From NCBI RefSeq assembly GCF_003319115.1, contig NZ_QOHF01000003.1, forward strand, positions 124,001 to 188,000: 64,000 nucleotides of DNA, read 5' to 3'. The notes under the pieces were generated by a model that saw nothing but the letters and a program-made list of their open reading frames with translations, had not been told where the DNA came from and ran no database searches. Positions 15,545 to 24,066 of this stretch are shown here, piece after piece. How positions within the stretch are numbered: position 1 is the stretch's first letter; each line of letters begins with the position of its first letter. The position numbers and the translations under genes are program-made. This DNA comes from Geodermatophilus sp. TF02-6. Lineage in GTDB: Bacteria; Actinomycetota; Actinomycetes; Mycobacteriales; Geodermatophilaceae.

Positions 15545-16468
15545 ATGGACGACGCGACCGGCCCCGGGATCAGCGCGACCGTGGACCTCGACGGTCCGGT
15601 GCACCACGTCGACTTCGGCGGGCGACCCGACGGCCCCACCGTCGTCCTGGTGCACGGCCTGGGCGGCTCGCACCTGAACTGGGACCTCTTCGCCCCGCTG
15701 CTGACCCCGCACGCGCGGGTGCACGCCCTCGACCTGCCCGGCTTCGGCCTCTCCGAGCCCGGTCACCGGCTGGCCACCGTCCGCAACAACGTGGTGGTGC
15801 TCGACCGGTTCGTGCGGGAGGTGGCCGGCGCCCCGGTCGTGTTGGTCGGCAACTCGATGGGCGGGATGATCTCGATCCTCGAGGCGGCGCGCGCACCGGC
15901 CCGGGTGAGCGGGCTGGTGCTGGTCGACCCCGCCCTGCCGGGTCCGCGGGGGCGCCCCGACGGCCGGGTCGCCGCGGGCTTCGCGCTCTACGCCCTGCCC
16001 GGGGTGGCGGAGCGGTACATGGCCGCCCGACGCCGCCGGCGCGGCGCGCGGGCCAGCGTGCTGGAGGTGCTGCGGCTGTGCGGCGTCGACCCGGCGGCGG
16101 TGCCGCCGCACCTGATCGACCGCTCCGTCGCGCTCGTCGACCAGCGGCAGGACGTCGCCGGGATGGACCGCGCGTTCCTCACCGCGGCCCGCTCGCTGCT
16201 CCTGCTGTTGGCCGACCCGCGGCTGCTGCGGCGGGCGATGGCCAGCATCTCCGTGCCGGTCCTGCTGGTCCACGGCGACCAGGACCGCCTGGTGCCGGTG
16301 TCCGTCGCCCGGGACGTCGCCCACCGGCACCCGGACTGGCAGTACGTCGAGCTGGCCGGCGTCGGGCACGTGCCCCAGCTGCAGTCCCCGGAGCTGCTGG
16401 CGGAGCACGTGCTCGACTGGCTCCCGGCGACGACGCGGCGCGGACGCTCGCGGACCCCGTCGTCCTGA
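15545..16468 (+). CDS. Alpha/beta fold hydrolase
   Basis: A 307-aa hydrolase. TVVLVHGLGGSHLNWD is the oxyanion loop, VVLVGNSMGGMISIL the nucleophile elbow (G-N-S-M-G), VLLVHGDQDRLVPV carries the likely acid Asp and GVGHVPQLQSPE the catalytic His. These positions are canonical for the epoxide hydrolase/haloperoxidase-like group. The substrate cannot be read from sequence. It is divergent from the hydrolase at 14562 with 185 nt between starts, and is followed at once by a strong hairpin. Confidence 0.85.
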   Translation: MDDATGPGISATVDLDGPVHHVDFGGRPDGPTVVLVHGLGGSHLNWDLFAPLLTPHARVHALDLPGFGLSEPGHRLATVRNNVVVLDRFVREVAGAPVVLVGNSMGGMISILEAARAPARVSGLVLVDPALPGPRGRPDGRVAAGFALYALPGVAERYMAARRRRRGARASVLEVLRLCGVDPAAVPPHLIDRSVALVDQRQDVAGMDRAFLTAARSLLLLLADPRLLRRAMASISVPVLLVHGDQDRLVPVSVARDVAHRHPDWQYVELAGVGHVPQLQSPELLAEHVLDWLPATTRRGRSRTPSS

Positions 16469-16503
16469 CCGGTCGGTGGGCACTGCCGGTGCCCACCGAC
16501 CGG
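16469..16503 (+). terminator. Terminator of the alpha/beta hydrolase gene
   Basis: CCGGTCGGTGGGCAC (16469-16483) pairs perfectly with 16489-16503 over 15 bp around the loop TGCCG. It begins at the first base after the stop codon. It also ends the minus-strand side next to the decayed ligase fragment. Confidence 0.75.
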
Positions 16504-16511
16504 CGAGGTCG

Positions 16512-16625
16512 TCAGCGGGCGCGCAGCTCGGTCGTGAGCACCTCGCCGCTGGCCCCTCCGGCAGGTCGTCGAGGAGGACGACCTCGCGCGGGTGGACGTT
16601 GGACCCGCCGCGGATCACGCGGCTG
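16512..16625 (-). pseudogene. Remnant of an acyl-CoA synthetase (AMP-binding enzyme) C-terminus
   Basis: The minus strand reads VIRGGSNVHPREV, a variant of the (I)IRGGxNVYPxEVE motif of the ANL ligase C-terminal domain. It then runs directly into VLLDDLPEG, which normally lies about 70-80 residues later. One base later, in the next frame, the ending GASGEVLTTELRAR-stop completes the usual ..GKVLxxELRxR end. So a C-terminal domain has lost its middle by deletion and suffered a 1-nt frameshift, and the body of the gene is gone. Related intact ligases act on fatty acids, in keeping with the lipid genes around. Confidence 0.7.
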
Positions 16626-16697
16626 CTCCTCCGCTGCGACCCGTACGACACGGTGGGGTGGGCAGTACCGCGGTGCGGCGTTGCCACACCTGAGCGC

Positions 16698-17699
16698 TCA
16701 GGAGGCGAACGTGGCCCGCAGCGCCTCCAGCCCGCTGTAGCGCGGCCGCCAGCCGAGCAGCTCCTTCGCCCGCGAGGTGTCCATGATCGCCGGCCGGCTG
16801 ACCGCCTCCACCCACTCGGCGACCGGGGGCAGGAACGGCAGCCGGGCCACGGCCCGGGCGGCCAGCTGCGTCGGCGCCGCGGGCACCGCGACGGGGATCC
16901 CGCCGAACTCCCGGACGACGTCGGCGACGGTCAGCACGCCGTCCCCGGCGATGTTGTAGGGCCCGGGCGGGCCGGCGGCCACCACGCAGCGCTGCAGCGC
17001 CGTGCCGACGTCGTCCTCGTGGATGAACTGCACCGGCAGCTCGGGGGCCAGCAGCGGCACGGGCACCGGCAGCCGCCGCGGCCGGGAGAACAGCGCCCGA
17101 CCCAGCGGGGCGAGCGGCCCGGGCAACACGTCCTTGGCGCCGACGGCGTGCGGGCCGAGCACCACCGGCGGGCGCAGCAGGTACAGCGCCAGGTCGGGGG
17201 CGGCGGCCGACTCGGCGTCCAGCAGCTGCTCGAGCTCGGCCTTCTCCTGCGCGTAGAACAGCCGGGCGGCCGGGCGGGTGGGCCAGTCCTCGGAGATGCG
17301 CTCGGGGTTGTCCGGGTGGAAGCCGTAGGCGGCCACCGACGAGGCGTAGACGAAGCGGCGGGCACCGACGGCCGCGGCGGCGCGGAAGACGTTGAGCGTG
17401 CCGTCGACGTTGATCGCGCGGGTGGTCTCCCGCGACGCGTTGCCGGTGATCATGAACGCCAGGTGGACGACGACGTCCGCGCCCGCGAAGACCTGGCGCA
17501 GGGCCTCCGGGTCGCGGACGTCGCCGCGGCGGTACTCCATCTTCGTCCAGCCCCGCTCGGCCGGGTCGAACGGGCGCCGGGCGATGCCGACGACCCGCTT
17601 GACCCGGTCGTCGGCCTGCATCAGGGGCACCAGGCCGGCGCCGAAGGTGCCGGTGGGGCCGGTGACGGCGACGGTCAGGTCGGTCTCGGGAGCGGTCAC
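16698..17699 (-). CDS. NAD-dependent epimerase/dehydratase (extended SDR)
   Basis: A 333-aa extended short-chain dehydrogenase. The N-terminal VAVTGPTGTFGAGLVPLM is the nucleotide-binding TGxxGxxG motif; DVVVHLAFMI and RRFVYASSVAAYG are the usual family strands; F-Y-A-Q-E-K carries the catalytic Tyr-x-x-x-Lys. QFIHEDDVGTAL and GPYNIAGDGVLTVADVV are the substrate-side motifs of the sugar-epimerase-like group. GTG start. It lies 38 nt downstream of the WS/DGAT gene on the same strand, so the two are probably one operon. Substrate unknown. Confidence 0.87.
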   Translation of the reverse strand: MTAPETDLTVAVTGPTGTFGAGLVPLMQADDRVKRVVGIARRPFDPAERGWTKMEYRRGDVRDPEALRQVFAGADVVVHLAFMITGNASRETTRAINVDGTLNVFRAAAAVGARRFVYASSVAAYGFHPDNPERISEDWPTRPAARLFYAQEKAELEQLLDAESAAAPDLALYLLRPPVVLGPHAVGAKDVLPGPLAPLGRALFSRPRRLPVPVPLLAPELPVQFIHEDDVGTALQRCVVAAGPPGPYNIAGDGVLTVADVVREFGGIPVAVPAAPTQLAARAVARLPFLPPVAEWVEAVSRPAIMDTSRAKELLGWRPRYSGLEALRATFAS

Positions 17700-17737
17700 G
17701 CCGACCGGCTACCCGGGGAGCCGGCCGGCCAACCGGC

Positions 17738-19147
17738 TCACCGGACGGCCGCGGCCGGCTGCCGGCGGCCGGCCTCCACCAGCTCGTTGACCCCGCGGCA
17801 GATGCCCTCGGCGAGCACGTCGACGTCGGGGAAGGCGTCGAAGTCGGCGTTGATCCCGAAGGTCATGGTGCCCTGGTAGGAGAAGATCCCGATCGAGACG
17901 CGGGTCCCGCCGGCGATGGGCACGTAGGGGTGGGCCGAGCACATCCGCCGGCCCAGGACGTAGAGCGGCACCCGCGGCCCGGGCACGTTCGTGGTCACCG
18001 CCTGCGACCACACCTGCCCGGTGGCCATCGCGGCGCGCACCCCGAGAGCGAGCAGGGTGGGTGCCACGAAGTCGCCCATCGCGATGATCGAGCGGGCGTC
18101 GACCGCCTGCATCACCGCCTTGTACTCGTCCATCTGCCGGCGCACCGCCGCCAGCCGCTCCACCGGGTCGGGCTCGGCGACCGGCAGGTCGACGAAGACG
18201 GCCGAGACGCGGTTGTCCAGCGTGTTGCGCTCGGTCTCCTGCCGCACGGAGACCGGGACCATCGTGCGGACCACCAGCCCCTCGCGCAGCGACCCGCGCC
18301 GCTCCAGCAGGTCGCGGAAGCCGCGGGTGATCGCGGCGAGGACGACGTCGTTGACCGTGCCGCCCAGGGCGGCCCGCGCCTCCTTGAGCGCGGCGAGCTC
18401 GGCGTCGGTCCAGGCCCAGCGGCGGTGCGGGCCGATCGGGCCGGACAGCGTCCGAGCGGTCGGGGTGGTGACCTGCCGGGCGAACGAGGGCAGCCCCGAC
18501 ACCAGCGAGCGGCTGGCCTTCACGGCGCCCTCCGCCGCCTGGACCGCACCCCGCACGCCGCGCAGCTGGATCAGCTGGCGCAGCGGGTGGGCGACCGTGT
18601 CCTGGACGGCGTCGGCCACCAGCTCGATGCCCGACGGGTTGCGCTGCGGCGTCCAGTCCCGCGGCTCGCTCTGGGGAGCGTCCGGCGTCAGGTCGAAGAT
18701 CATCTGCATGAGGTCGGTGCCGGCGATGCCGTCGACCATGCAGTGGTGCACCTTGGAGATGATCGCCCAGCGGTCGTTCTCCAGGCCCTCGACCAGCCAC
18801 ACCTCCCACAGCGGCTTGGCCAGGTCCAGCCGCTGGCCGAGCACCCGGCCGGCCAGGTTGCGCAGCTGTTCGGGGCCGCCCGGGCTCGGGACGGCGGTGT
18901 GCCGCACGTGGTAGAGGATCTGGAAGTGCGGGTCGTCGACCCACACCGGCCGGCCCAGGTTCAGCGGCACGGGGCGCACCTGCTGCCGGTAGCGGGGCAC
19001 CCGCGGCAGCTTGCTGAGGATCAGCCGGACGAGGTCGCCGTAGGACGGGGCGGGTCCCTCGAACACCGCCACCGACCCCACGTGCAGCGGGGTGTTCTCA
19101 CTCTCCCCGTAGTAGAAACCGGCGTCGGTCGGGCTCAAGCGGTCCAC
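17738..19147 (-). CDS. Wax ester synthase / diacylglycerol acyltransferase (WS/DGAT family)
   Basis: A 469-aa enzyme that starts MDRLSPTDAGFYYGESENTP, the standard family opening, and has the catalytic HHxxxDG as VHHCMVDG. NDVVLAAITRGFRDLL and the PLYVLGRRM stretch near the C-terminus are also family features. These enzymes move acyl groups from acyl-CoA to diacylglycerol or long-chain alcohols and so make storage triacylglycerol or wax esters at the membrane. Actinobacteria usually carry several paralogues. It is the first gene of a likely two-gene operon with the epimerase. Confidence 0.92.
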   Translation of the reverse strand: MDRLSPTDAGFYYGESENTPLHVGSVAVFEGPAPSYGDLVRLILSKLPRVPRYRQQVRPVPLNLGRPVWVDDPHFQILYHVRHTAVPSPGGPEQLRNLAGRVLGQRLDLAKPLWEVWLVEGLENDRWAIISKVHHCMVDGIAGTDLMQMIFDLTPDAPQSEPRDWTPQRNPSGIELVADAVQDTVAHPLRQLIQLRGVRGAVQAAEGAVKASRSLVSGLPSFARQVTTPTARTLSGPIGPHRRWAWTDAELAALKEARAALGGTVNDVVLAAITRGFRDLLERRGSLREGLVVRTMVPVSVRQETERNTLDNRVSAVFVDLPVAEPDPVERLAAVRRQMDEYKAVMQAVDARSIIAMGDFVAPTLLALGVRAAMATGQVWSQAVTTNVPGPRVPLYVLGRRMCSAHPYVPIAGGTRVSIGIFSYQGTMTFGINADFDAFPDVDVLAEGICRGVNELVEAGRRQPAAAVR

Positions 19148-19250
19148 GGTCAGCTCCTCGTGCCGGCCCGCCTGGTGGCGACGGGCTCCTGCTCAGGGTG
19201 TCTCGGGGTATCGGAACGCGTCCGCCCCCTGAGGTCCTCACTACCTGACC

Positions 19251-19268
19251 ACGTGGCGGGGGCCACGT
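19251..19268 (-). terminator. Small hairpin downstream of the alpha/beta hydrolase at 19281
   Basis: ACGTGGC-GGGG-GCCACGT gives a 7-bp stem starting 12 nt beyond the minus-strand stop at 19281. There is no T run. It may end that transcript before the WS/DGAT promoter. Confidence 0.35.
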
Positions 19269-19280
19269 CCACCGGTCGGG

Positions 19281-20231
19281 TCAGCCGGCCCGCCGCTCCT
19301 GCCGCGCGAAGGCCTCGGCCCGGTCGAGCAGCCGCAGGAAGGCCGCGTCGACCACGGCCGTGCGCGTGAGGTTGACGCTGTGCCCGGCGCCCTCGACCAC
19401 GACCAGCTCGGCGGCGTCGCCGATCTCCGCGGCCAGCCGCCGGCCGTGCGCCACCGGGGTGAGCCGGTCGTGCGTGGCGGCGACGACGGTGACCGGCACC
19501 CGCCCGAGCACCGGCAGGGCCGCGTCCTCGTCGTGCTCGAGGAAGGTCGCGTAGAAGGCCATCGTGACCGGCAGCGGCGTCTCCTCGAGCAGGTCCTGCA
19601 CCACCTGGACGTCGGCCGGGTCGGCGTCGTCCCGGCCGAAGAGGTAGCGCCGGGTGAACCTGCGCCCGGCGGCCGTGCCGCGGCGGCGGAAGCGCTCCAG
19701 CAGCGGAGCGAACGTCTGCAGCAGCCACAGGTACAGCGGCAGCAGCCCGAGCGCGCGCAGCACCCGGATCCAGAACCCCACCAGCCCGGTGCGCGCCAGC
19801 CCGCCGGCGGAGGTGGCCAGCAGGAAGACGCCGACGACCCGGCTGCCGAACAGCTCCGGACGCTGGCGGGCCAGCGCCATGACGCTCATGCCGCCCATCG
19901 AGTGGCCGGCCAGGACGACCGGCTCGTGGGGGACGACCGCGTCGAGCACCTCGCCGAGGTCGCGGCCGGTGCGGTCGATGGTGGCCCGGGTCAGCGGCGT
20001 CCAGCCCGACCGGCCGTGGCCGCGCTGGTCCCACAGCACCAGGCGGGCGCGGGAGCGCAGCGCCGCCCGCTGCAGGTCCCACTCCCGCAGCCGGGCGGTG
20101 AACCCGTGGCTGAGGACGACGGTGACCGGGGAGCGCGGGTCGCCGTCCTCCTCCACGTGCAGGTCCACGCCGTCGTCGGTGCGGACGGTGCGCGAGCCCG
20201 GTGGTGGGGGGCCCTGCGGCGCGGGTCTCAT
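19281..20231 (-). CDS. Alpha/beta fold hydrolase
   Basis: A 316-aa hydrolase. VTVVLSHGFTARLREWD, VLWDQRGHGRSGW, VVLAGHSMGGMSVMAL (nucleophile elbow G-H-S-M-G), VTVVAATHDRLTPV and VEGAGHSVNL give a complete Ser-Asp-His set. It has no signal peptide, although LLPLYLWLLQTFAPLL in the lid region is hydrophobic and could touch the membrane. The neighbouring WS/DGAT gene suggests a lipase or esterase role, but the substrate is not readable. The start ATG lies 37 nt past the stop of the FUSC gene, so the two may be cotranscribed. Confidence 0.85.
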   Translation of the reverse strand: MRPAPQGPPPPGSRTVRTDDGVDLHVEEDGDPRSPVTVVLSHGFTARLREWDLQRAALRSRARLVLWDQRGHGRSGWTPLTRATIDRTGRDLGEVLDAVVPHEPVVLAGHSMGGMSVMALARQRPELFGSRVVGVFLLATSAGGLARTGLVGFWIRVLRALGLLPLYLWLLQTFAPLLERFRRRGTAAGRRFTRRYLFGRDDADPADVQVVQDLLEETPLPVTMAFYATFLEHDEDAALPVLGRVPVTVVAATHDRLTPVAHGRRLAAEIGDAAELVVVEGAGHSVNLTRTAVVDAAFLRLLDRAEAFARQERRAG

Positions 20232-20268
20232 CCCGCCATCTCAGGTCGGCGGTCGGGCTCCCGCAACC

Positions 20269-22317
20269 TCAGTGCCCGGCGACCGCGGTGGCGGACCGGC
20301 GTCCGGGGGCGGCGTCGCGGACCAGCCGGCGGGCGGCGTCCACCTCGCGGGCCACGGGGGCCAGGACGCCGTCGGCGTGGATCTCGGCGTCGTCCGGGAG
20401 TCGGTGCGCCCGGATGTCGGCCTCCAGCTCGCGGACGGCGCGGCGCAGGACGGCGACCTGCGCGGGGTCCGGCGCGGGCTGCCCGTGGCGGACGGCGATG
20501 ACGGCCTCGGTGACCGCGTCCGACGTCCGCTCCAGCTGCACGATCACCGGCCAGAACGCGGCCGCGCGGGTGCTGACCGGCGGCGGCTCGGCCAGCAGGC
20601 GCTGCAGCTGGGTCTGCAGCTCGGTGAGCGCGCGGTAGCTGCGGCGCCGGGCCCGCCGCCGCTCGGAGGGACTGCCGGTGAACGCCGCCTCGACGAAGGC
20701 GTCGAGGGCCAGGGTGGCGTCGCGCAGCGCCTCGTCGAGCGGCGCCCGCCACGTCTGCGGCCACAGCAGGTAGCCGAAGACGAGCACGATCGCGCAGCCG
20801 ATGAGGGTGTCGAGCAGGCGGGCGCCGACCAGCCCCGAGCCGCCCGGGACGGCGAGGTCGAGCAGCAGGATGATCACCGGCGTCAGGAAGACCGACAACA
20901 GGCCGAAGTTGGCGCCGCGCGCCCAGGGCAGCAGCCCCGCCGCGGCGGCCATCGCGACCAGCACCCACGGGCTGCGCGGCAGCACCGACAGCAGCAGCGA
21001 GCCGAGCAGGACGCCGAGGACCGTGCCGACGCCGCGCTGCACCGCCCGGGTGAACACCGAGCCGAAGTCGGGCTTGAGCACGATCGCGACGGTGAGCAGC
21101 ACCCAGTACGGGCGCTCGATCGGCAGGTTCTGGCGGGCGATCTCGGCGATGGTCATGCACAGCGCCAGGCGGACGGCGAAGGCCCGGCTGTCGGGGCTGG
21201 CGACGGTGCGGTCGGCCAGCTCCCGCAGTCGCAGCCGCCAGTCCGGGCGCGGCAGGGGGACCGCCGCGCCGGCGCGCTCCTGGGGGTCGCCGACGACGTT
21301 CCACGCCAGCCGCACCCCGTGGCGCACCGCGCGCCGGGTGGGCTCGCCGTCCTCCAGGGGCGGAGGGCGCTCGTCGGGCAGCTGCCGGGCGCCGGTGACC
21401 GCGTCGGCGAGGGCGTGGACGGCGGTGGTGTCCTGCGGGTCGGCGAGCACCCCGGCGCGCGCGGTGGCGACGGCCCCCTCGACCAGCGGAGCGGCCGCGT
21501 TGAGGATGCCGGCCAGCTCGGAGAGCTCCCGGCTGCGCCCGGCGATGCGGCTGCGGGAGCGGATCACCCGGTCGTAGGCGTCGTTGAGGGCGGTGGTCAG
21601 CCTGCGGCGCGCCTCCTCGGCCTCCGGCGTCCCCACCGCGGCGAGCAGCTCGCCGATGCGCGTGAAGACGGCGGCGACCGCCGTCCGGTCGGGGTCGCCC
21701 TGTTCGGTCGCGAACTGGACGAGCGTGGTGAGGGTCGCCCAGGCCGCCCCGGCGACGAAGCACGCCACCTCGACCGCCTCGGGCAGGGGGGTGACCAGCC
21801 CGGAGGCCAGGGCGGTGTAGACCAGCAGCTGCAGGGCGCCGAGGGACAGCGCCGCGTTGACCGCGCTGACCAGCGCCGCCAGCGCGGCCACGACCGCGAC
21901 GACGACGACCGGCAGCCACCCCTCGCCGGAGGCGAACTGGCCGATGACCAGGCCGATGCCGCCGAAGACGGTGGTCGCGGCGGTGCGCCGCAGCCGGTCG
22001 CGCAACGGACCGCCCTGCGGGGCGAGGCTGCCGGCGAGGGCGCCGGTGGTGGCGAACACGCCGGCGCCCAGCGCCGCGCCCTGGGAGATGCCGCCCGCGA
22101 CCGCGACCGCCACCGCCAGCGGAGCGGGGACGGTCACGGCGAAGCGGACGACGTCGCGCCACGGCACCGGGGGAGGGGTGGTGCGGACCAGCTCCTCGAG
22201 CCACGCCGGCGCGTGCACCCCCCTGTCGGCCACGGCTCCCGAGCTTCTCACCCCGCGTCCCGGCCCATCCCGCGGACTCCTGCGCGGCGATCGGGGCGTG
22301 TCCGACGTCGTCGTCAC
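20269..22317 (-). CDS. FUSC-family membrane protein
   Basis: About 682 aa. Two blocks of membrane helices (residues ~60-190, starting VPAPLAVAVAVAGGISQGAA, and ~370-510 with LALCMTIAEIARQ, RPYWVLLTVAIVLKPDFGSV and LGVLLGSLLLSVLPRSPWVL) are separated and followed by long helical soluble parts. The phrase YWVLLTVAIVLKPDFGSVFTRAVQR is the hallmark of the FUSC/AaeB-like family of putative efflux pumps. Substrate unknown. The frame is open to 22407; I took GTG 22317 because earlier codons overlap an inverted repeat, but the ribosome binding site is weak and GTG codons nearer 22230-22255 are possible. Confidence 0.85.
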   Translation of the reverse strand: MTTTSDTPRSPRRSPRDGPGRGVRSSGAVADRGVHAPAWLEELVRTTPPPVPWRDVVRFAVTVPAPLAVAVAVAGGISQGAALGAGVFATTGALAGSLAPQGGPLRDRLRRTAATTVFGGIGLVIGQFASGEGWLPVVVVAVVAALAALVSAVNAALSLGALQLLVYTALASGLVTPLPEAVEVACFVAGAAWATLTTLVQFATEQGDPDRTAVAAVFTRIGELLAAVGTPEAEEARRRLTTALNDAYDRVIRSRSRIAGRSRELSELAGILNAAAPLVEGAVATARAGVLADPQDTTAVHALADAVTGARQLPDERPPPLEDGEPTRRAVRHGVRLAWNVVGDPQERAGAAVPLPRPDWRLRLRELADRTVASPDSRAFAVRLALCMTIAEIARQNLPIERPYWVLLTVAIVLKPDFGSVFTRAVQRGVGTVLGVLLGSLLLSVLPRSPWVLVAMAAAAGLLPWARGANFGLLSVFLTPVIILLLDLAVPGGSGLVGARLLDTLIGCAIVLVFGYLLWPQTWRAPLDEALRDATLALDAFVEAAFTGSPSERRRARRRSYRALTELQTQLQRLLAEPPPVSTRAAAFWPVIVQLERTSDAVTEAVIAVRHGQPAPDPAQVAVLRRAVRELEADIRAHRLPDDAEIHADGVLAPVAREVDAARRLVRDAAPGRRSATAVAGH

Positions 22318-22395
22318 CCGTTCCGCCCCGCCCGCTGGACCGGTCCGGTGCTCCGCCTCGCACGGGGTCTCGCCCCTCCTGCCGAGGCCCCCTGC

Positions 22396-22474
22396 TGAGT
22401 GGATCATGGGGTTGTTGCCGGCCGGCGCGGCGAGTTCGCGCGTGTCTGCCGCAACAACCCCGTGATCGACTCAG
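22396..22474. repeat. Imperfect inverted repeat with GGGGTTGTTGC arms
   Basis: Bases 22396-22420 (CTGAGTGGATCATGGGGTTG...) and 22450-22474 are reverse complements over 25 nt with three mismatches, around a ~29-nt spacer. The two arms each hold GATCANGGGGTTGTTGC. It lies in the intergenic region upstream of the FUSC gene and looks like a small palindromic element (REP or MITE remnant) rather than a terminator. Confidence 0.6.
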
Positions 22475-22594
22475 GCGCGGGTCTCTGGGCGCGCCCCAGC
22501 GAGGGCCTGGACCCGGGGCAGGACTGGGCGTTCAGCGAGCGGGACCGGTGGGGGCTGCTCAACCGCTGGGCCGGCCGGCTGTGCGCCGGCGAGG

Positions 22595-22885
22595 GTGCGG
22601 GCCCGCCCGGGCGGCCTGGACAGGTGGACACTGGCCTGGCTCGCCGAGGCCGAGTTCGACGCCGACGCCGTCGGAGCGGTTCTGGTCGCCGCCATCCTCG
22701 CCGGTGCCGACGCCCCGCCGTGGGACCAGCTGCTCGCCGGCACCCCGACGGCTGCCGCGGCCCGGGCGCTGGGTCCGCAGTGGGCGCGCAGCATCCGGCG
22801 CACCCTGACCGACCTCGCCCGCGCCGTCGCCTACCCGCACGCGCCCGGAGCCGACCGGCTGCTCGACCTGCTGCCACCGGCGTGA
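22595..22885 (+). CDS. Hypothetical protein, perhaps the 3' part of a frameshifted gene
   Basis: The 96-aa frame contains LDRWTLAWLAEAEFDADAVG, then VLVAAILAGADAPPWDQLL and ARALGPQWARSIRRTLTDLA, which looks like real helical protein and ends 26 nt before the Nif3 gene. Directly upstream, in another frame, lies GLDPGQDWAFSERDRWGLLN followed by RWAGRLCAGEG, which also looks coding, and one base gained or lost near 22600-22620 would join them. I do not recognise the family. The GTG at 22595 has no good ribosome binding site. Confidence 0.4.
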   Translation: MRARPGGLDRWTLAWLAEAEFDADAVGAVLVAAILAGADAPPWDQLLAGTPTAAAARALGPQWARSIRRTLTDLARAVAYPHAPGADRLLDLLPPA

Positions 22886-22911
22886 CGAGCGGCTGACCTA
22901 CAGTCCGGCGG

Positions 22912-23754
22912 GTGATCGTGACCCTCAGGGACGTCGTCGCCGCCCTCGACGCGCGCTACGACCCGGCGCTCGCCGAGGACTGGGACGCCGTCGGCCTGGT
23001 CTGCGGCGACCCCGACGAGCCGGTGGGCCGCGTCCTGTTCGCCGTCGACCCGGTGAGCGCCGTCGTCGACGAGGTGGTCCAGACCGGCGCCCAGCTGCTC
23101 GTCACCCACCACCCTCTGTTCCTCACCGCCGTTCACGGCGTGCCCGCCGACGACCCCAAGGGGCGGCTGGTGCACCAGCTGGTCCGGGCCGGCGCCGGCC
23201 TGTTCGTCGCCCACACCAACGCCGACCGGGCACCCGAGCACGGCGTCAACGACGCCCTCGCCGCAGCCCTCGGCCTGATCGGGACGACGCCGCTGCAGCC
23301 GGCCGCGACCGACCCCCGCGCGGGGCTCGGCCGCGTCGGCCGGCTGCCGCGGCCGGTGACGCTCGAGCGGTTCGCCGAGCTCGTCGCCGCCGCGCTCCCG
23401 GCGACCGTCGGCGGGGTCCGCGCCGCCGGCGACCCCGGCCGCCGCATCGAGACCGTCGCGGTCTGCGGCGGCAGCGGCGGCTCCCTCCTGCCGGCCGCGG
23501 CCGCTGCCGGCGCCGACGTCCTGCTCACCAGCGACCTGCGCCACCACCCGGTGTCCGAGGCGCTCGAGAGCAGCGGTCCGGCGCTGTGCGACGTGGCACA
23601 CTTCGCCTCCGAGTGGCCCTGGCTGCCGGTCGCCGCGGACGCACTGCACCGCGACCTGTCCGGCCGGGTCGAGGTGGCCGTCTCCCGGCGGCGCACCGAC
23701 CCGTGGACCCGGCACGCCGGGGCCGACGGGGACCCGGCCGACGCGGCCGGCTGA
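22912..23754 (+). CDS. Nif3-like dinuclear metal center protein
   Basis: A 280-aa protein of the Nif3/DUF34 family. VTLRDVVAALDARYDPALAEDWDAVGL opens the protein, LLVTHHPLFL carries the first metal-binding His pair, and FVAHTNADRAPEHGVNDALA supplies more ligands. The late LLTSDLRHHPVSEA and CDVAHFASEW provide the rest of the site. Members form hexamers with two metals per subunit; their reaction is not settled. In M. tuberculosis the homologue (Rv2230c) lies beside the zinc-ribbon coiled-coil gene and the RNase H-phosphatase, as here with a transporter pair inserted between. GTG start. Confidence 0.92.
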   Translation: MIVTLRDVVAALDARYDPALAEDWDAVGLVCGDPDEPVGRVLFAVDPVSAVVDEVVQTGAQLLVTHHPLFLTAVHGVPADDPKGRLVHQLVRAGAGLFVAHTNADRAPEHGVNDALAAALGLIGTTPLQPAATDPRAGLGRVGRLPRPVTLERFAELVAAALPATVGGVRAAGDPGRRIETVAVCGGSGGSLLPAAAAAGADVLLTSDLRHHPVSEALESSGPALCDVAHFASEWPWLPVAADALHRDLSGRVEVAVSRRRTDPWTRHAGADGDPADAAG

Positions 23755-23793
23755 CGCCCGGGGCGCGCTCCGGGGGAGACGAGGGGGTCGGCG

Positions 23794-24063
23794 ATGTCCA
23801 CGGCAGCTCCGGAATCCGAGGACGGCGTCCCGACGCGCAGCGACCGCAGCCCGTGGAACTGGCTGCTGCTCGTCCCGATCGTGGTGGCGCTGCTCGCGCC
23901 CCTCTACAACGGGGTCGAGCCCATGCTCTTCGGCTGGCCACGCTTCTACTGGCTGCAGCTGGCCTTCATCGCGCTCGGCGTCGTGACCACCGCACTGGTC
24001 TACCGGATGACCCGGCGCCGCCCCCAGCAGCGGGGGACGGCGGTCCGGGGCCGGGAGGACTGA
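23794..24063 (+). CDS. DUF3311 small membrane protein
   Basis: An 89-aa protein with two helices (WNWLLLVPIVVALLAPLY and WLQLAFIALGVVTTALVYRM) and basic ends. The N-in, short-loop form with LYNGVEPMLFGWPRFYW is typical of DUF3311, a partner subunit found directly before SSS-family symporters. The symporter gene starts three bases after its stop, so the pair is almost surely cotranslated. GGGGGAGACGAGGGGG upstream gives a good ribosome binding site. Confidence 0.88.
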   Translation: MSTAAPESEDGVPTRSDRSPWNWLLLVPIVVALLAPLYNGVEPMLFGWPRFYWLQLAFIALGVVTTALVYRMTRRRPQQRGTAVRGRED

Positions 24064-24066
24064 GTC

